Under the pieces are notes generated by a model. It saw only the letters and a list, made by a program, of their open reading frames with translations, was not told where the DNA came from and ran no database searches. The position numbers and the translations under genes were made by a program. Shown one piece after another: positions 1-8,531 of a stretch of 64,000 bases of DNA (position 1 is its first letter; the number at the start of each line of letters is the position of its first letter). Where the stretch lies: the NCBI RefSeq assembly GCF_000013005.1, contig NC_007722.1:873501-937500 (forward strand). The letters are read 5' to 3'. This stretch comes from Erythrobacter litoralis HTCC2594 (GTDB lineage Bacteria > Pseudomonadota > Alphaproteobacteria > Sphingomonadales > Sphingomonadaceae).

Positions 1-527
1 CGTGTGGATGCCGCGATCTGCTGGGCGAGTTTCTTCGTTCCTTCTTTTTGCTCAAGCGCCCAGCCGAGGTCCTGAAGATGCTTTTTCAGATGAGCGACGG
101 GCTGCAAAGCCTGCTGGATGGCTTTGAGCGTTTCGGGAGTGAAATTAATGGTCTGGATATCTTTCAGGGCGCTTTGAAACTCATTCACCTCGGTGACGCT
201 CGGATAGCTCTGCCGTAGTCGCTCAGCGAACCGGTTGGTTTCGGCAATCGTTGCGAGCGTTCGACTGGCCTCGCTTCTTTCGCGCTGTGAGCGAACAACG
301 CCTTCGATCGCCGGTACGGTCCTTCGAGGCACTAGCTTCAGTTCGAGGTCGAGCGCGCGCGCTATTTCGACAAGGCTGGAAATCTGTAGGTCTACATTCC
401 CGCCTTCGATTTTGGAGATGTGGCTTTGAGGCAAGCCCACCCGCTCACCCAGCTGTTTCTGGGTAAAGCCTTTTGCTATCCGAGCCACTTTGATGCTTGC
501 GGCGATGTCTTCGATTGCCGTGCTCAT
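1..527 (-). CDS. XRE-family HTH regulator, HipB-like, 3' end outside window
   Basis: Translated by hand from the ATG at 525-527 running leftward off the window. The first 175 residues are open. Residues about 8-60 form a Cro/CI-type helix-turn-helix (KGFTQKQLGERVGLPQSHIS, then KIEGG), followed by a hydrophilic, helix-rich region. The protein is longer than a minimal antitoxin such as E. coli HipB (88 aa). An antitoxin role, with a toxin gene further left, is an inference from the HTH type and from the four palindromes in its promoter. It could equally be a stand-alone transcription factor. Confidence 0.75.
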   Translation of the reverse strand, partial: MSTAIEDIAASIKVARIAKGFTQKQLGERVGLPQSHISKIEGGNVDLQISSLVEIARALDLELKLVPRRTVPAIEGVVRSQRERSEASRTLATIAETNRFAERLRQSYPSVTEVNEFQSALKDIQTINFTPETLKAIQQALQPVAHLKKHLQDLGWALEQKEGTKKLAQQIAAST

Positions 528-529
528 AA

Positions 530-545
530 ATATGTTTCTGCATAT
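530..545. promoter_or_regulatory. Operator copy 1, ATATG-N6-CATAT
   Basis: Palindrome with 5-bp arms, starting three bases upstream of the XRE gene start codon. It is one of four copies at 530, 560, 604 and 634. The likely ligand is the XRE protein encoded next to it (inference). Confidence 0.6.
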
Positions 546-559
546 GTTGATCGACGTAT

Positions 560-575
560 ATATGTTTTAGCATAT
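560..575. promoter_or_regulatory. Operator copy 2, ATATG-N6-CATAT
   Basis: Same 16-bp palindrome, 30 bp (about three helical turns) from copy 1, so two dimers could bind one DNA face. Confidence 0.6.
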
Positions 576-603
576 ACTCTTATTTGTGAGAGGGGCAACA
601 GAA

Positions 604-619
604 ATATGTAGAGGCATAA
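604..619. promoter_or_regulatory. Operator copy 3, ATATG-N6-CATAA
   Basis: Same palindrome with one mismatch in the last base, 44 bp from copy 2. Confidence 0.5.
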
Positions 620-633
620 ATTTCTGAATCCTC

Positions 634-649
634 ATATGTCATCGCATAT
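634..649. promoter_or_regulatory. Operator copy 4, ATATG-N6-CATAT
   Basis: Perfect copy, again exactly 30 bp from its neighbour (copy 3). The four sites form two pairs with identical internal spacing. Confidence 0.55.
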
Positions 650-1099
650 TATGGGCGGAGATTGACGGCGACAAAGCGCGAGCAGTCGTCACTTCGCAGA
701 ACTTTTTCCAGCCTTTTCATCGGTCTTTCGATGACGGAGCTCTCGTCCAGAGATCTGCCGATCAGTCAGGCAAGCCATCGGCGGAAATGCGCCCCAGTTC
801 CGGACCATCCGGCGGAACCCGCAGGCTCCCAAATCCAGTCGTTCAGTGACATCACAATAGCGTGAATCACACGGCCACAGGTCGAACGGAAGCAAAGCGT
901 GCGTTTGCCATTTTGGAGCCAGCACAGAGAGCGAGGTAAGAGCACCCTCTTTTTTTCCCGGGGCTTGTAGGGTGGATTAGGACAAGAATGCGATCTCCTC
1001 GGTGAGTTCGCAGAGACGAATTGCTTGTTCACAAGATGTCGGCCCAAAGCTAGGATTGAATGCGCTTCGTCCCGAGAGCAGGTTGACACCTCAAAAAAT
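650..1099. other. Intergenic stretch without recognisable gene
   Basis: Short open frames occur on both strands but none has a recognisable family, a convincing ribosome site or a neighbour coupling. A weak GAGG/CCTC stem followed by seven T lies near 933-956 on the plus strand. It is too weak to call a terminator. Confidence 0.5.
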
Positions 1100-1975
1100 T
1101 CAATCGGTGCTAGTCATCTTTGCAAGGAGTAATGCTCCAACTGCGCCCGAATCTTGTCCAAGCAACGGTGCAGCGAGCAGGTGTTTTGGTCCGCCCGGAA
1201 GATACTCTTTATCTAGTTGGCGTGCGCGAGCGTTCACCTTTTCAAGAAGACCGGGTGTACCCATCACTCCCCCTCCGAGCACGATGACTTCTGCCGAAGT
1301 GGTCGCGAATATCGTGTGGCAAAGCTGCGCCAGATAGTCCGCTATTACCCGGTGAGCGACATGGTCGAGCGGCAATTCGGAGAGCGAGCTTCCCCAGCGT
1401 GCGAGTATCGCGGGTCCGCATGCTAGACCTTCGAGGCAATCTCCATGATGCGGACAGGTGCCTGCGAACTCTAAATCCTTTGTATGCCTGCGCGGAAAGA
1501 TGTGCCCCATCTCCGGGTGAGCAGCGCCATGAAGTGCTTTTCCGTCGACGACCAGTCCGCCCCCGATGCCGGTCCCCACGGTAACATAGGCTAGCGAGGA
1601 CGCGTCTCGCCCGGCACCAAAATGGTATTCAGCCAGTGCCGCGCCGTTGACATCGGTGTCGAAGCCGATTGGTACGCCGAAACGCTTTCCGAAAAAGCTC
1701 GCCAGCGCGCAACCCGACCAGCCGGGCTTTGGTGTGTTGGTGATGCTGCCCCAGCTGGGAGAATCGCGATCAAGATCGACCGGTCCAAAACTGGCGATGC
1801 CCAGAGCCTCAAGACGACCCTGGCTGGCGAACCACTCAGCGGCTTCTGCCAAGGTGTCCTCTGGCTTGCGCGTCGGGATCGAATGACGGGAAAGGATGTC
1901 GGTTGGGGAGGAGCCAACTGCGAGCACGAATTTGGTGCCGCCTGCCTCGATCCCGCCAAGCAAGCCGTTGCCCAT
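1100..1975 (-). CDS. ROK-family fructokinase
   Basis: 291 aa. It should phosphorylate fructose with ATP to fructose 6-phosphate in the cytoplasm. The N-terminal phosphate loop is GGIEAGGTKF (residues 7-16). The central ROK stretch GTGIGGGLVVDGKALHG is followed by HPEMGHI and the zinc-site pattern CPHHGDCLEG, which marks the fructokinase branch of ROK proteins. The start codon overlaps the stop of the upstream GH68 gene as TGATG, so the two are translationally coupled. Fructose released from sucrose or fructan by the GH68 enzyme would be its substrate. Confidence 0.88.
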   Translation of the reverse strand: MGNGLLGGIEAGGTKFVLAVGSSPTDILSRHSIPTRKPEDTLAEAAEWFASQGRLEALGIASFGPVDLDRDSPSWGSITNTPKPGWSGCALASFFGKRFGVPIGFDTDVNGAALAEYHFGAGRDASSLAYVTVGTGIGGGLVVDGKALHGAAHPEMGHIFPRRHTKDLEFAGTCPHHGDCLEGLACGPAILARWGSSLSELPLDHVAHRVIADYLAQLCHTIFATTSAEVIVLGGGVMGTPGLLEKVNARARQLDKEYLPGGPKHLLAAPLLGQDSGAVGALLLAKMTSTD

Positions 1976-3126
1976 CAGCCTTCTACCAGGCGCGCTTTAT
2001 CGCCATCCAATGCAATCTGCACGAACGGAGCAAAGGTGCCTCCGAAACGCGCTCTGCGGGTTTCTTCTTCGGTGACGTCCGGGTTCTCCGGCCCCCAATA
2101 GTCGACGAAGCTGGTGACTGTGAGGTCCGGCAGCACCCACCAGCTATAAGCTTGGGTCGGCTGGTCAACGGGATTGCCGATCACGAGGCCATGACCGTTC
2201 AAAAAGGTCCACGGTCCGTCCAACCTCTCTGCCGTTGCGCCATACAAGCCGGTCGGTGCTTCGATACCTGGGGCGAAAACGCCGCGCTGTGTCGACCAGA
2301 AGAGATACAATCGCCCTGCATGCTCGACGATATGGGGCCGCTCCAATTCGTTGTTCACGCCAATGGCTTCGACCAGCGGTGGCAAAAGCTGATAGTCCGG
2401 TCCACCAGAAGCCTTGGCCAGGCCGATGACACCGTCATGCGTGCCCGGGCTGGAGGCAGAAGAGCCGGTGAACAGCACATAGTCCTGACCCTCGCGGTCG
2501 CGGTAATGCGAAGGATCTCTGAAAGCTTTGATCTTGCCCGGTTCACCCTGGTTTTCATTCGCGGGCCGGTAGGTTTCGCCATCAGCCTCCAGAAACTCAA
2601 TAGGCTGTGTCCACTCGCCGAATTCTCCGTCTGGAGCTAGCGTGGTCTGAGCCAAGAAGAGGCGCTGGTGATAGGACAGGCTGCTGTCACCCTTGTGACC
2701 AGTGGCCGTGAAGAAAAGCGTGACCTTGCCGTTCTCATAGCGTGCCGAGCCGGACCACTCTCGTGCACCCGGCGAGAGTGCTTCAGGCAGAGTACGACCA
2801 ATATGTTTGAAGTGGCTCTCGACCCTATGGAAGTGGTGGATTCGAGCAAGATGGTGCCGGGCCTCAGGATCATCTGCTCGCGAAACAGCAAGAGCAAACC
2901 AGAGCTCGCCCCCGCGCCAAGAGATCGGAACGCCTGCAGGATCGGCCAGTGGCCAGGCATCCCAAACGTCCAGTTCCGGCGACATTGGTTGCGCGCTTGC
3001 AGAACCAATGATGGGGGCTTGATTGAAGTTTCCTGGTGCAAGCCCAGCAAGGTCTTGCGACAACCATTGTGTTGGGTTGCGCTGCTTGTTGCTCACTTTG
3101 GAATCGAAAGACGTCATCTGCCCCAT
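1975..3126 (-). CDS. Glycoside hydrolase family 68 enzyme (levansucrase/beta-fructofuranosidase type)
   Basis: About 383 aa. All three GH68 catalytic elements are visible: nucleophile Asp in WDAWPL (D56), transition-state Asp in FRDPS (D204), and acid/base Glu in NELERP (E262), plus the WSGSA motif. It should cleave sucrose, releasing glucose and either transferring fructose or hydrolysing. No signal peptide is visible, so it may act in the cytoplasm as a sucrase, or leave by a leaderless route as reported for Zymomonas GH68 enzymes. The start at 3126 was chosen over a TTG at 3153 because of the upstream GGAAAG. An ATG at 3117 is also possible. It overlaps the fructokinase gene downstream. 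Confidence 0.88.
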   Translation of the reverse strand: MGQMTSFDSKVSNKQRNPTQWLSQDLAGLAPGNFNQAPIIGSASAQPMSPELDVWDAWPLADPAGVPISWRGGELWFALAVSRADDPEARHHLARIHHFHRVESHFKHIGRTLPEALSPGAREWSGSARYENGKVTLFFTATGHKGDSSLSYHQRLFLAQTTLAPDGEFGEWTQPIEFLEADGETYRPANENQGEPGKIKAFRDPSHYRDREGQDYVLFTGSSASSPGTHDGVIGLAKASGGPDYQLLPPLVEAIGVNNELERPHIVEHAGRLYLFWSTQRGVFAPGIEAPTGLYGATAERLDGPWTFLNGHGLVIGNPVDQPTQAYSWWVLPDLTVTSFVDYWGPENPDVTEEETRRARFGGTFAPFVQIALDGDKARLVEG

Positions 3127-3215
3127 CACCGCTTTCCGGTCGACTGATGCCAAGGACTAGTGCGGCAGCTATCCATCCCTCAGGATCGAGAGATTAGTCG
3201 CACTACAATGCAGTT

Positions 3216-3250
3216 GGTGGTCGGTCGAGGGGAGGGCTCGACCGACCACC
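3216..3250 (-). terminator. 14-bp stem-loop between receptor gene and GH68 gene
   Basis: GGTGGTCGGTCGAG (3216-3229) pairs perfectly with CTCGACCGACCACC (3237-3250) around a 7-base loop. It lies 15 bases past the TonB receptor stop codon. There is no T run, so it may act as a partial terminator or RNA-stabilising stem, lowering GH68/fructokinase expression relative to the receptor (inference). Confidence 0.6.
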
Positions 3251-3264
3251 GGGTAGATCATCGA

Positions 3265-5736
3265 TCAGAAATCGATGCGCACCGATGCAGAAATCGTGCG
3301 TCCTGCAATCGAGCGGGCACGAACGATGCCGTTGCCCGGGATCGCCCCTTCTTCAGCCTCGGTGTAACCGAAGACGTTGAAGAGGTTGTTGGCATTCAGC
3401 GCCACTTCCAGCCGCTCCAGCGGACGGAAGGCAAGGAATGCGTTAACCTGGGTGTAGCCCGGCAATTCCAGCAGGTTGTTGTCCTGCGTGAAGCTGTCGG
3501 TCGTTCCGATCATGTTGGCACCAACGGTGAAAGTGTCGTTCTCGTACTGCGCAGTGGCTTGGTAGACGAGATCGGCCTGACGACGCGGGGTGTTGCCGAT
3601 AACCGCCGGGTTGAGCGCATCCTTGATCTCTGCATCGGTCCATGTAGCACCAGCCGAGATTGAGAAAGGACCAACCGAATACGAGCCTTCCAGCTCCAGA
3701 CCAAACGCTTCATACTGAGTGTCGGTCAGGACCAGCGGAGCGATTTCCACGTTGGTTTCCGACGTCTCCGCGAAGAAGCCGGTGGCATAGACCCGGAAGC
3801 CGCCGCCCTGGTACTTGAGGCCAGCTTCGAGCTGGTTGACGTCGGCGATGACGCCGCTGTCACCACCCGGCGTGTCACCGTCGACCACGCTGACTGCTGG
3901 CGAAAACAAGCTGCGGTCAGCAGTGTGACGACCACCCTGGCTGTAGCGTGCGAAGATCGAAAGATCATCGGTCAGAAGATAGTTCGCGCCGAGCGAGAAT
4001 GAGAAGTAGCCGAAATCATAGTTGACCGGGCGCGAGGCATTCAGAGGCAGGACACTGGTCTGCGCCTCAGCCGGATCGATGACCATATCGTTGTTGAAAT
4101 CGAACGAGGTCAGGCCGTTTCCGAAACCGCTGTCCGAACCGGTGATGGTCCCCGAAGCATCGCCGAAGTCATAGCGGATGCTGCCGTCGATGGTCAGGCG
4201 GTCAAATTCCAGCGTGAGCGATGCGAAAGGCGCATAAGTGTCGTAGCTGACGTCGTAGTTGCGACGGCAGCAATTGCCAAAGAAGCTCGCACCAAAGCCA
4301 ACGACACCGCCCTGTGTAACAGTGTTGCCACCTGCATCGACAATGTCGACCAGAACGGAGTTGCCATCGCCCTCAACGGTCTGGACGAACGAGGTCCAGA
4401 GCCAGTCGGTGTCGACTTCCTGACGCGACATGTAAAAGCCGGTTTGGAACGTGGCCGAGCCACCGCCAAAGTCGAAATCCTTGGTCAGACGAAGGTCGTT
4501 GGTGATGTTGTCGAGGTCGTTCAGACGCGTGTTGAACAGAACGACATTGGTCAGGAGACCGTTCCCGCCAATCGAAGCCGGGTTGGCGACCTGACCTGCA
4601 TTCGGCCCGGTCGCAAACACAATGCTCGAACCAGCGCCGCCGATGCCGTCGGCAATCGACTGCGCAGTGCCAGCACTGGCCGGGAAGGGCGAGACGAAGC
4701 TGCCCGAATTATCGGCAAAGCGGAAACGGTTCGTCAGCGTCCAGCCGGGTGCGAACTCGACTTCGGCCTCGACGCCGAAAGCTTTGCTTTGCACCGACAG
4801 ACCGTCGTGGAAGTCGAAGCTCGCGACATTGTTGGCACCGTCGAGCGTGACGGCCGTGTTGATAAAGCGGCTGTAGAGCGAGTCCGTACGCGGATCGAAA
4901 CCTGGGATTGCATTGTAGTCGGGGCTGCCATTGGTGCCGCCGACAAACACCGGCTGCGGCAGGATCGTCGGCGTGCTGTCGTCGAGATACTTGCCGTAGA
5001 AACGGATGTAGCCGCCATCGAATTCTTTGGTGATGTTGGCTTTGATCTGGCCGCCGTTGCTGCCGTTGTAGCCGATGTCACGCGCACCTTCGCCGGTGCG
5101 ATAAAAACCGCCAACATGGAAGTAGAGGTCATCGCCAAGCGGAGCGCCATAGTCGAAATCGAGGCGATAGGTCTCGAAGTCGAGCCCGACAGTGCCCTGG
5201 ATCGCGCCGCCTTCGGACTGGCCCGTCTTCGAAATGAAGTTGATGATGCCGCCGGGCGAGTTTGACGCGAAAGTCGAGGCCGAACCACCACGGATGGCTT
5301 CGACACGCCCGACGTTGCGATCTGCGCGGACAAAATTGTCGGCGTTGCCGAAGATGATGTCGCCGAATTCAAGAACCGGAAGGCCATCTTCCTGCAACTG
5401 GATATAGCGAGCACCCCCGGTCGAAACCGGCAGGCCGCGGACCGCAATATTGGCATTGCCTTCACCACCGGACGCTTCAGAACGAATGCCGGGGATCTGA
5501 CGGATAAGATCAGCTGAAGACCGCGGGTTCAGATCCGAAATGGACTCGGCATCGAGCGAACTGACCGAAACCGAGCTTTCAAGGCGATTCTGCCCCCGGG
5601 CAACGCCAGTTACGATGATTACGTTGTCTTCGAGCAGCGGCTCGCCGTCGGCAGCCGGGGTGTCGTCCTGCGCGATTGCCGGGGTTGAAAAGGCACTCAG
5701 CGCGACGCCGAAGGCCAATGCGTGACGAAATTTCAT
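3265..5736 (-). CDS. TonB-dependent receptor, probable sucrose/oligosaccharide uptake
   Basis: 823 aa from the ATG at 5736. That start was preferred over 5790 because it begins a clean signal peptide (MKFRHALAFGVALSAFSTPAIAQ cut after about residue 23) and has AGGAGAG just upstream. A plug domain follows (IIVTG box, then DLIRQIPGIR and IAVRGLP). A long beta-barrel ends in the aromatic C-terminus SVRIDF. It should import a sugar across the outer membrane with TonB energy. The substrate is inferred from the neighbouring GH68, fructokinase, MFS and LacI genes. Confidence 0.88.
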   Translation of the reverse strand: MKFRHALAFGVALSAFSTPAIAQDDTPAADGEPLLEDNVIIVTGVARGQNRLESSVSVSSLDAESISDLNPRSSADLIRQIPGIRSEASGGEGNANIAVRGLPVSTGGARYIQLQEDGLPVLEFGDIIFGNADNFVRADRNVGRVEAIRGGSASTFASNSPGGIINFISKTGQSEGGAIQGTVGLDFETYRLDFDYGAPLGDDLYFHVGGFYRTGEGARDIGYNGSNGGQIKANITKEFDGGYIRFYGKYLDDSTPTILPQPVFVGGTNGSPDYNAIPGFDPRTDSLYSRFINTAVTLDGANNVASFDFHDGLSVQSKAFGVEAEVEFAPGWTLTNRFRFADNSGSFVSPFPASAGTAQSIADGIGGAGSSIVFATGPNAGQVANPASIGGNGLLTNVVLFNTRLNDLDNITNDLRLTKDFDFGGGSATFQTGFYMSRQEVDTDWLWTSFVQTVEGDGNSVLVDIVDAGGNTVTQGGVVGFGASFFGNCCRRNYDVSYDTYAPFASLTLEFDRLTIDGSIRYDFGDASGTITGSDSGFGNGLTSFDFNNDMVIDPAEAQTSVLPLNASRPVNYDFGYFSFSLGANYLLTDDLSIFARYSQGGRHTADRSLFSPAVSVVDGDTPGGDSGVIADVNQLEAGLKYQGGGFRVYATGFFAETSETNVEIAPLVLTDTQYEAFGLELEGSYSVGPFSISAGATWTDAEIKDALNPAVIGNTPRRQADLVYQATAQYENDTFTVGANMIGTTDSFTQDNNLLELPGYTQVNAFLAFRPLERLEVALNANNLFNVFGYTEAEEGAIPGNGIVRARSIAGRTISASVRIDF

Positions 5737-5767
5737 AGCACTTCTCTCCTGATCTCTCGCACCATCT

Positions 5768-5782
5768 TTGCGCGATTCGCAA
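5768..5782. promoter_or_regulatory. Possible third weak LacI-type site
   Basis: TTGCG-N5-CGCAA lies 17 bases upstream of the first perfect operator, on the receptor side. It resembles the half-site of the two perfect operators but with a different centre. Weak support. Confidence 0.3.
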
Positions 5783-5798
5783 TAATGCATACGGTCAA

Positions 5799-5812
5799 TG
5801 CAAACGATTGCA
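5799..5812. promoter_or_regulatory. LacI-type operator 1 (TGCAAACGATTGCA)
   Basis: Palindrome TGCAA-ACGA-TTGCA with the central CG typical of LacI-family operators. It sits in the divergent receptor/MFS promoter region, and the LacI gene of the locus is the obvious binder. Confidence 0.75.
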
Positions 5813-5822
5813 ACCCATTTTT

Positions 5823-5836
5823 TGCAATCGTTTGCA
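5823..5836. promoter_or_regulatory. LacI-type operator 2 (TGCAATCGTTTGCA)
   Basis: Exact reverse complement of operator 1, centres 24 bp apart. The two probably control the receptor and transporter promoters respectively. Confidence 0.75.
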
Positions 5837-5907
5837 ATCCAGCAAGAATTGTGTCACGAAACTGCAACGGCGCGTCCGACAGAGACGTGAGTGAGAGGAA
5901 ATTCCTG

Positions 5908-7242
5908 ATGCAGACCACCACGAAACCGCGGCTTTCGCTGCTGCGAATCATCGAAATGAATATCGGCTTTTTCGGGCTGCAATTCAGCTTTGGCCTGCAG
6001 CAAGCCAACATGGGCCCGATCTACGGCTTCCTTGGCGCGGACGAAGCTACCATGCCGCTTTTGTGGTTGGCAGGTCCGATGACGGGTCTGATCATTCAGC
6101 CGATTGTCGGAGCGATGAGCGACCGAACAAATTCGCGTTACGGACGCCGTACTCCCTACTTCCTGATTGGCGCGATCATTTGCACGATCAGCCTGTTTCT
6201 CATGCCCTATTCCTCGGCGCTCTGGATGGCCGCGTCGCTGCTGTGGATTCTCGATGCGGGCAACAACATCACCATGGAACCTTATCGCGCTTATGTCGCC
6301 GACCGGCTCGTTCCCGAACAACGCTCGGTCGGATTCCTTACACAGAGCGCATTCACGGGTCTGGCGCAGACCCTGTCCTATCTCGCCCCTACTCTGCTCA
6401 CCGCATTCGTGGCGCAGGATGTCCTGGACGACAACGGTATCCCGGTCATTGTCCGCATCGCCTTTATCATTGGTGCCATCCTTTCGATTTCGACGATTGT
6501 CTGGTCGGTTTGGCGGGTACCCGAGCTACCGATGACCGATGACGAGAAAGAGCTGCTTCGCGAAAAGCCGCTCACGGTGAAGGCCACGATGACGGAGATC
6601 GTCGACGCTATCCGAGATATGCCCAAACCGATGAAGCAATTGGCAGTTGCGATGCTGTGTCAGTGGTATGCCATGTTCGCCTATTGGCAGTATGTGACCT
6701 TCGCAGTCGGGCGCGCGATCTACGATACCAGCGATCCTTCAAGCGCTGCATTCCGCGAGGCGACCCTCACCACCCAGCAGGCGGGCGCGCTTTACAATTT
6801 CATCGCCTTCCTTGGCGCTCTTGCGCTCATTCCAATCGTCGCGAGACTCGGTGCACGCATGGTTCATGCGGGCTGCTTGACTGCGTCGGGGATTGCCATG
6901 CTGATGCTACCTGGTGTCGAAACGCCTGCAGGCCTCTTTGTCCTTATGCTGGGCATAGGGATTGGCTGGGCCGGAATGATGGGTAACACCTATGTAATGC
7001 TGGCCGACTCCATCCCTGCTGAACGCAACGGCATCTACATGGGCATCTTCAACCTGTTCATCGTTATTCCGATGCTGATCCAGACGCTCACCATGCCGCT
7101 GATTTACAACCCCATCCTGGGCGGCGATCCTCGTAACGTCCTGATGCTGGGCGGAGCTCTGATGCTAGTCGGAGCCATTGCTACCTTGTTCGTTGATGCA
7201 GGACATCGCGTCCCGCGCGAACAAAAGCTCATGGCAGGATAG
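5908..7242 (+). CDS. MFS sugar transporter, sucrose/SLC45-like
   Basis: 444 aa, about 12 membrane segments. The stretch GPMTGLIIQPIVGAMSDRTN, followed closely by RYGRRTPYF, is typical of the SLC45/sucrose-proton symporter branch. It should bring a disaccharide from the periplasm into the cytoplasm. Start at 5908 chosen for the GAGAGG box 8-13 bases upstream; an in-frame extension to 5722 would overlap the receptor start and both operators. The LacI gene follows after 10 bases in the same direction. Substrate assignment (sucrose) is from context. Confidence 0.85.
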   Translation: MQTTTKPRLSLLRIIEMNIGFFGLQFSFGLQQANMGPIYGFLGADEATMPLLWLAGPMTGLIIQPIVGAMSDRTNSRYGRRTPYFLIGAIICTISLFLMPYSSALWMAASLLWILDAGNNITMEPYRAYVADRLVPEQRSVGFLTQSAFTGLAQTLSYLAPTLLTAFVAQDVLDDNGIPVIVRIAFIIGAILSISTIVWSVWRVPELPMTDDEKELLREKPLTVKATMTEIVDAIRDMPKPMKQLAVAMLCQWYAMFAYWQYVTFAVGRAIYDTSDPSSAAFREATLTTQQAGALYNFIAFLGALALIPIVARLGARMVHAGCLTASGIAMLMLPGVETPAGLFVLMLGIGIGWAGMMGNTYVMLADSIPAERNGIYMGIFNLFIVIPMLIQTLTMPLIYNPILGGDPRNVLMLGGALMLVGAIATLFVDAGHRVPREQKLMAG

Positions 7243-7252
7243 AGACAGCAGC

Positions 7253-8290
7253 ATGACAGATCCCAAGCCAACCGACCGGGCCGATGCCGCCAAGCCAGTC
7301 CGCACGATCACGGATCTGGCGCGCATAGCTGGCGTGTCGGCAGGAACTGTCTCGCGAGCGCTGTCAGGCAACAGTCTGGTCAACACCAAGACCCGCGAGA
7401 AGATCGAAGCCATTGCGCGCGAACATGGCTTTCGTCCGAACCAGATGGCCAGCCGACTACGCCGGCAAAAGACCGGTGTCATTGGCGTGGCCATCCCGCT
7501 GGGTCACGACGTCCAACAACAGATTTCCGACACTTTCTTCATGACCCTGCTCGGCTTTCTTGCCGACGAGCTGACTGCCAAGGGTTATGACCTGATGCTG
7601 CGCCGCGTCGTGCCGAGCAATGACGAGGACTGGCTGGATCGCTTCATCGGTTCCGGCATGATCGACGGCGTCGTCGTGATCGGACAATCCGACCAGTTCG
7701 AGCGGATCGAGGAGGTGGCTGACGGCTACCTGCCCATGGTCGTGTGGGGAAACCACCAGGAAGGCCAAAGGCATTGCGTCGTCGGCACCGATAACCGGCT
7801 GGGCGGAAAGCTCGCGGCTGAACGCCTGATCGCGGCTGGCGCCACGAGCTTGGCATTTCTTGGTGACACCGACCCCATCGAGTTCGCAGCCCGGTTTGGC
7901 GGGGCCAAGGAAGTTGCGGACAAGCGCAACGTGCCGATACGTGCGTTGCCAACGCATCTTTCGCCCGGCCAGGTTTCGTCCGAGATCGCAGCGCATCTCG
8001 AAGTGATCCAGCATGAAGCCGATGGGGTATTTGCTGCGACTGATACGATCGCCGCCACTTGCCTGCAGGAGATGCGAACCAAGGGCATCGTTGTGCCAAA
8101 TCACGTCAAACTTGTCGGGTTCGACGATTTGCCTATCGCCAGCCAGACAATGCCGCCCCTGACCACAATCAAACAGGACATTGCGGCTGGCGCGAAGGGA
8201 CTGGTCGACCTGTTGCTGCGCCGGATGGCGGGCGAAGATACTGAAAGCCTTGTCCTGCCTCCCCATCTGGTGGCGAGGCAGACGGCTTAG
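7253..8290 (+). CDS. LacI-family transcriptional repressor of the sugar locus
   Basis: 345 aa. The N-terminal helix-turn-helix covers about residues 18-40 (ITDLARIAGVSAGTVSRALS). The rest is the periplasmic-binding-protein-like effector domain (LVGFDDLPIASQTMPPLTTI near the C-terminus). It is co-transcribed with the MFS gene (10-base gap). It probably represses the divergent receptor and transporter promoters through the operators at 5799 and 5823 and is released by sucrose, fructose or a phosphorylated derivative (inference). The in-frame extension to 7178 overlaps the transporter and is not needed. Confidence 0.9.
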   Translation: MTDPKPTDRADAAKPVRTITDLARIAGVSAGTVSRALSGNSLVNTKTREKIEAIAREHGFRPNQMASRLRRQKTGVIGVAIPLGHDVQQQISDTFFMTLLGFLADELTAKGYDLMLRRVVPSNDEDWLDRFIGSGMIDGVVVIGQSDQFERIEEVADGYLPMVVWGNHQEGQRHCVVGTDNRLGGKLAAERLIAAGATSLAFLGDTDPIEFAARFGGAKEVADKRNVPIRALPTHLSPGQVSSEIAAHLEVIQHEADGVFAATDTIAATCLQEMRTKGIVVPNHVKLVGFDDLPIASQTMPPLTTIKQDIAAGAKGLVDLLLRRMAGEDTESLVLPPHLVARQTA

Positions 8291-8531
8291 CTCTTAGCGG
8301 TATCTTGGACCGCGCCCGCCCCTGGGAGTCGCCTATGGAGGCAGCGGCGGGATAACAGATCACTGTCGGCTCGACTCGCCAGAAGATCGATCCCGCTCAC
8401 CTTCTCCGAAATTGAAATAATATCTGACTTCTATCCAAACAGCGCATAACCGGACAGTCTCCTTCCGGCCCACATTCCGGCACGGCGATTGAGCCATTCT
8501 GAGCACAGACGCCAGCGGTCTTGAAACTTTT

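Noticed and set aside
662..1089. Small frames on both strands in the gap before the fructokinase
   Set aside because: No family, no good ribosome site, no coupling.
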